Shown: in pieces, positions 61,297 through 64,000 of the stretch | Layout of the letters: each line of letters opens with the position of its first letter | How positions within the stretch are numbered: position 1 is the stretch's first letter | DNA from: JALYOC01 sp036675345 | GTDB taxonomy: Bacteria > Myxococcota > Myxococcia > Myxococcales > Myxococcaceae | Length of the DNA stretch: 64,000 nucleotides | Assembly (NCBI GenBank): GCA_036675345.1 | Contig: JAKFFE010000032.1 | Location: 1-64,000 of the forward strand | Direction: 5' to 3' | The notes under the pieces: model-generated | What the model was told of the DNA's origin: nothing | Database searches by the model: none | What the model saw: the letters and a program-made list of their open reading frames with translations, nothing else | Position numbers and translations under genes: made by a program

Positions 61297-62265
61297 ATGC
61301 ACGCCTGGGGACCCCTGAGCCTGATCGCGTTGACCGCCCTGGGCGGGTGCGCCGCGCCTCGCGCCGCCCGCAGCCCCCAGGCGGAGAAGCTGTGCGGGCC
61401 GCAGATCCCCGGCGCCCCCGAGCTGCTCCGCCCCGCCTCGCTGGTGCTGCTAGGCGAGATGCACGGCACCAACGAGATCCCCTACGTGGTCGCCGAGCTG
61501 GCCTGTGAGGCGGCCACCGCCGGGCAGCGGGTGACGGTGGGGGTGGAGCTGGGGAGGGGCGAGCAGGCGGCGCTGGAGCGGTACCTGGACAGCCCGGGGA
61601 CCCCGGACGATCAGCGCCGGTTGTTCGCCGGCGCGTTCTGGAACCGGCCCTACCAGGACGGCCGCAGCAGCCAGGCGATGGCGGCGATGCTGGAGCGGCT
61701 GCGGCTGCTCAAGAGCGCCGGGCTGGGGATCCGGGTGGTCGCCTACGATGTGCCCGGGCTGGAGGGGAACCTCCACGAGGAGGGGATGGCCCAGAACCTC
61801 CTCCAGGATCGCGCCGCCCATCCCCAGGACACCTATCTGGTGCTGACCGGCAACGTGCACGCGCGCACCGTGGCCGGCGTCCCCTGGGATCCGCACTTCG
61901 TGCCGATGGGCCTGTTGCTCCAGCAGCGGGAACCGGACCTGCGGGCGGTGGACGCGGAGTACGCGCCCGGACGGGCCTGGACCTGCAAGCTGGCCCAGCC
62001 GATCGTATGCGGGGTGGAGGTGATCTCCGCCCCCCGCCGGGGCAAGCTGGCGCAGCTGCCTCCGCCCCGGCCCACCAACCAGCATCTACTGGGGACCCAG
62101 CCGGCGCCGGGCGCGGTCTACGACCCCCAGGCCAGCTTCCGCGGCTATCGCCCGTTCGTGAGGCTGTCCGAGCAGCCCTCCCCGGAGGGGTACCACGGGT
62201 ACTTCTACGTGGGCCCGATCACCCCCTCTCCTCCGGCCACCACCGCCTCCTTCGGGCCGGGCTAG
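61297..62265 (+). CDS. ChaN/Tiki-type putative lipoprotein
   Basis: 322 residues from ATG 61297. A signal peptide ends in lipobox ALGGC (Cys18). The domain has VLLGEMHGTNEIPYVVAEL near residue 50 and LVLTGNVHARTVAGVPWD near 190, the GExH and NxH motifs of the haem-binding-uptake (Tiki) superfamily that includes ChaN. These suggest a metal or haem site in the periplasm. The C-terminal 60 residues are Pro-rich. The last four bases overlap the convergent VTT gene. Confidence 0.8.
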   Translation: MHAWGPLSLIALTALGGCAAPRAARSPQAEKLCGPQIPGAPELLRPASLVLLGEMHGTNEIPYVVAELACEAATAGQRVTVGVELGRGEQAALERYLDSPGTPDDQRRLFAGAFWNRPYQDGRSSQAMAAMLERLRLLKSAGLGIRVVAYDVPGLEGNLHEEGMAQNLLQDRAAHPQDTYLVLTGNVHARTVAGVPWDPHFVPMGLLLQQREPDLRAVDAEYAPGRAWTCKLAQPIVCGVEVISAPRRGKLAQLPPPRPTNQHLLGTQPAPGAVYDPQASFRGYRPFVRLSEQPSPEGYHGYFYVGPITPSPPATTASFGPG

Positions 62266-63023
62266 GAGGCCCGCGGGGCCACCGGACTGGCGGCCAGCTC
62301 CGGCACCGGGGGGTGGGTCGCCGGCGACTGCTGGGTCCGGGGGGACTCACGCAGCTCGCGGACAATCGACCGGCCAAAGAAGGCGCCCAGGATCAGGCTC
62401 AGCACCAGGCCGATTCCGGCGGCCACGCTCATCGCGTTGTTTCCCTGCCGCAGCGAGCTGCCGAAGTGGGCGGTGATCACCGTCCCCGGCAGGGTCCCCA
62501 GCAGCACCCCCACCAGCAGATGGCCATAGCGGGCCCCGGCGGCGGCGCCGGCCATGATCGTCACGTCGGTGGGCAGCAGTGGGTTGAGGGTGCACACCGC
62601 CGAGACCTGGAAGTCGCGCTTCCTGGCGATGCGGGAGAGGGGGTGGTAGCGCGCCCCCAGCAGCCTCTGCAGCGGACGGGTGCCAAAGCTGCGCGCGCCA
62701 AAGAAGAGCAGGGTGGTGGAGAGCGCGCTGCCGATCAGCGCGTAGATGCTGCCCATGGTGGTCCCGAACACCAGCCCGCCCACCGCGCAGAGGATCTGCC
62801 CGGGCAGGAACGCCACCGGACGCAGGGCCAGCACCGCCAGGAACACCAGCGGCGCCCAGGCCCCGAACTTCTCGAAGAAGGCGGTCAGCTCCGCGGGCGC
62901 AATGTCATCCAGCACCCACCACTTGAGCCCCACCAGCGCGCCCACCACCAACAATCCAGGCAGCGCCACCTGGATGCACAGCCAGACCCGCCTCACCGCT
63001 GCCCCCTTCGCCGAGATGGCCAT
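62262..63023 (-). CDS. VTT-domain (TVP38/DedA-like) membrane protein
   Basis: 253 residues with five or so membrane helices. Family motifs: LRPVAFLPGQILCAVGGLVFG (about 67-87), the FxFxxxR-like RKRDFQVSAVCTLNPLLPTD and VGVLLGTLPGTVITAHFGSSL. VTT proteins are candidate lipid scramblases in the inner membrane. The C-terminal 35 residues are cytoplasmic and Pro/Ser-rich. Start ATG 63023. It converges with the ChaN-like gene. Confidence 0.88.
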   Translation of the reverse strand: MAISAKGAAVRRVWLCIQVALPGLLVVGALVGLKWWVLDDIAPAELTAFFEKFGAWAPLVFLAVLALRPVAFLPGQILCAVGGLVFGTTMGSIYALIGSALSTTLLFFGARSFGTRPLQRLLGARYHPLSRIARKRDFQVSAVCTLNPLLPTDVTIMAGAAAGARYGHLLVGVLLGTLPGTVITAHFGSSLRQGNNAMSVAAGIGLVLSLILGAFFGRSIVRELRESPRTQQSPATHPPVPELAASPVAPRAS

Positions 63024-63132
63024 GCCGACAACCTTTGTATCGGCCTGGAATCGGCAACCGCTCGGCGCGGAATCTGCAGGGCAAGCAAGCTGTTGGAGAG
63101 GGCATGACGGGTAGCTCGCACATCAACTGGAC

Positions 63133-63206
63133 AGCAAGGCAACGCCGCTCGCCTGCCTGCTGTTCAGCCCCAGCAGGCAAGCCAATGGCGGTGTAGGGGC
63201 CTTGCT
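63133..63206 (+). promoter_or_regulatory. Nested hairpin upstream of the KGG gene
   Basis: AGCAAGGC (63133-63140) can pair with GCCTTGCT (63199-63206), enclosing a 9-bp perfect hairpin TGCCTGCTG (63154-63162) with CAGCAGGCA (63171-63179). It lies about 90-160 bases before the start of the KGG stress gene, either in its leader or just upstream of the promoter. A role in stress control is only suggested by position. Confidence 0.35.
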
Positions 63207-63294
63207 TGCATCAAGGCGTCGCGGACGCATGTTTGTGCTGAGAGAGCAAGGGGAGCGAGCCAGGGACAGGGCGAGCGCAGAACAGGAGCAGATC

Positions 63295-63750
63295 ATGTCG
63301 GACAAGGACAACAAGGGCAGCATGACGGTCGCCGAGGCGGGTCGTAAGGGCGGAGAGACCGTCCGCAACGAGCGCGGCCGCGAGTTCTACGAGACGATTG
63401 GCCGCAAGGGCGGCGCCACCGTGAAGGCCGAACGCGGCCGCTCCTTCTATGAGGAGATCGGGCGCAAGGGCGGCGAGACCGTCAAGGCCGAGCGGGGAGC
63501 CAAGTTCTACGAGGAAATCGGCAAGAAGGGCGGGGACCGCGTCAAGGCCACCCGTGGGCCGAACTTCTACGAGGAGATCGGGCGCAAGGGCGGGCAGAAG
63601 GTCAAGAAGCTGATTGAAGAGGGCAAGCGCGCCGCCCGGATGGCCCTGGAGGCGGAGGCCGCCAAGGCCGCGGAGGCTGCCGGCACCGCCGCTCCCAGCG
63701 CTCCTGCCGCCACGCCTCCCACCGACACCAAGGGGCCCCACGAGCCCTAG
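63295..63750 (+). CDS. KGG-repeat stress protein (Em/GsiB-like)
   Basis: 151 residues from ATG 63295, with AGGAG eight bases upstream. Residues 10-100 are four complete 20-residue repeats of the form GRKGG-x-x-VK-x-ERG-x-x-FYEEI plus a partial fifth, as in bacterial general stress protein GsiB and plant group 1 LEA proteins. The C-terminal 45 residues are Lys-rich then Ala/Pro-rich. Highly hydrophilic and probably disordered; thought to protect cells during desiccation or starvation, fitting a spore- or cyst-forming lifestyle. Confidence 0.92.
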   Translation: MSDKDNKGSMTVAEAGRKGGETVRNERGREFYETIGRKGGATVKAERGRSFYEEIGRKGGETVKAERGAKFYEEIGKKGGDRVKATRGPNFYEEIGRKGGQKVKKLIEEGKRAARMALEAEAAKAAEAAGTAAPSAPAATPPTDTKGPHEP

Positions 63751-63800
63751 ACTGGGAAGCAAAGGCTTCCGGATGGGCAATCCGGCGGTATAAGCGGCGG

Positions 63801-64000
63801 GTGCATCTGATTGTCGCCCTGTTGCAGAGAAGCGACCAGCCAGAGCGGGCCCTGGCGCGCTTCCGTGAGTTTGGCCTCCCCGAGCCGCTGCTGGTTCGCG
63901 CCCGCAGTGCGGCTGCTGCTCTCTCGGTTGAAGTCCCGGTCTTCGCCGGCCTCAGGGGATTGGCCCTGGGCGCCGACGAGGACCGGATGCTTCTGGTGTG
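63801..64000 (+). CDS. PII-like small signalling protein (3' end outside window)
   Basis: From GTG 63801 the frame reads 66 codons to the window edge: HLIVALLQRSDQPERALARF, later VEVPVFAGLRGLALGADEDR and MLLV. This matches the opening beta strand, helix and VPVFAGLR phrase of a PII-like family related to GlnB (conserved in many phyla without the T-loop uridylylation site). A ligand cannot be predicted. An ATG at 63773 in another register stops after five codons. Partial, so moderate confidence. Confidence 0.6.
   Translation, partial: MHLIVALLQRSDQPERALARFREFGLPEPLLVRARSAAAALSVEVPVFAGLRGLALGADEDRMLLV

Noticed and set aside
63752..63768. Possible terminator GGAAGC/GCTTCC after the KGG gene
   Set aside because: Short stem and no T tract, so not supported as an intrinsic terminator.

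Overview
The window is GC-rich bacterial chromosome (roughly 70% G+C by eye) with tightly packed genes, frequent 4-base ATGA or GTGA gene overlaps, and many GTG and some TTG starts. The gene content suggests a myxobacterium or a close relative (Myxococcota). It includes EGF-like and lamin-tail surface proteins, GAF-sigma54-Fis regulators, a MoxR/vWA/beta-propeller ternary system, paired MlaE permeases and a KGG-repeat stress protein. No rRNA or tRNA gene, CRISPR array, intact insertion sequence or prophage was seen. The taxonomic call is inference from gene families, not from a marker alignment.

Layout. 1-3.0 kb: 3' part of an EGF-like repeat/lamin-tail surface protein, then an ArsR regulator divergent from an AHSA1/SRPBCC gene with a palindromic operator between them. 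3.0-8.1 kb: leftward operon of a metallophosphoesterase, a large USP-like/phospholipase D fusion, a YdeI-type protein and an AlkZ-like winged-helix protein. 8.2-11.2 kb: HNH endonuclease, AEC transporter with a small membrane protein, and a GIDE-like membrane protein. 11.2-14.2 kb: peptide deformylase, then a leftward beta-lactamase-fold hydrolase and a sigma54 activator. 14.4-18.4 kb: a lipid-transport (Mla/MCE) operon with two ATPases, two permeases, one MCE protein and a conserved-looking small ORF. It is divergent from a TolC/MFP/RND efflux operon (18.6-24.1 kb). 24.1-30.3 kb: small lipoprotein, Myb-like DNA-binding protein, UbiB-type kinase, two Na+/H+ antiporter-type transporters and a frameshifted gene. 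30.3-31.5 kb: repeat-filled intergenic region. 31.5-37.9 kb: SbcD/SbcC-like repair pair, adenylate cyclase and a lipoprotein. 38.0-42.9 kb: phenylalanine/tyrosine branch (DAHP synthase, prephenate dehydrogenase-chorismate mutase, aminotransferase, prephenate dehydratase). 43.0-49.0 kb: MoxR-vWA-beta-propeller system. 49.1-51.3 kb: two ferritin-like proteins, the second with a histone-H1-like tail. 51.5-55.4 kb: hydrolase, methyltransferase and GAF histidine kinase. 55.6-64 kb: MutS, DUF3592-like protein, cell-wall amidase, ChaN-like lipoprotein, VTT membrane protein, KGG stress protein and the start of a PII-like gene.

Three things stand out. First, the two Mla ATPases carry complementary defects: one lacks the Walker B glutamate and switch histidine, and the other has a broken signature motif. 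A heterodimer would therefore have one consensus and one dead ATP site. Second, several repeat families lie in intergenic DNA: an 80-bp palindrome (two copies), a 46/47-bp nested hairpin (two copies), a ~280-bp tandem unit, and 51-53-bp tandem arrays whose first unit contains the stop codon of the preceding gene. Third, the ferritin-like pair next to the MoxR system combines a four-helix diiron fold with a lysine-rich chromatin-like tail.
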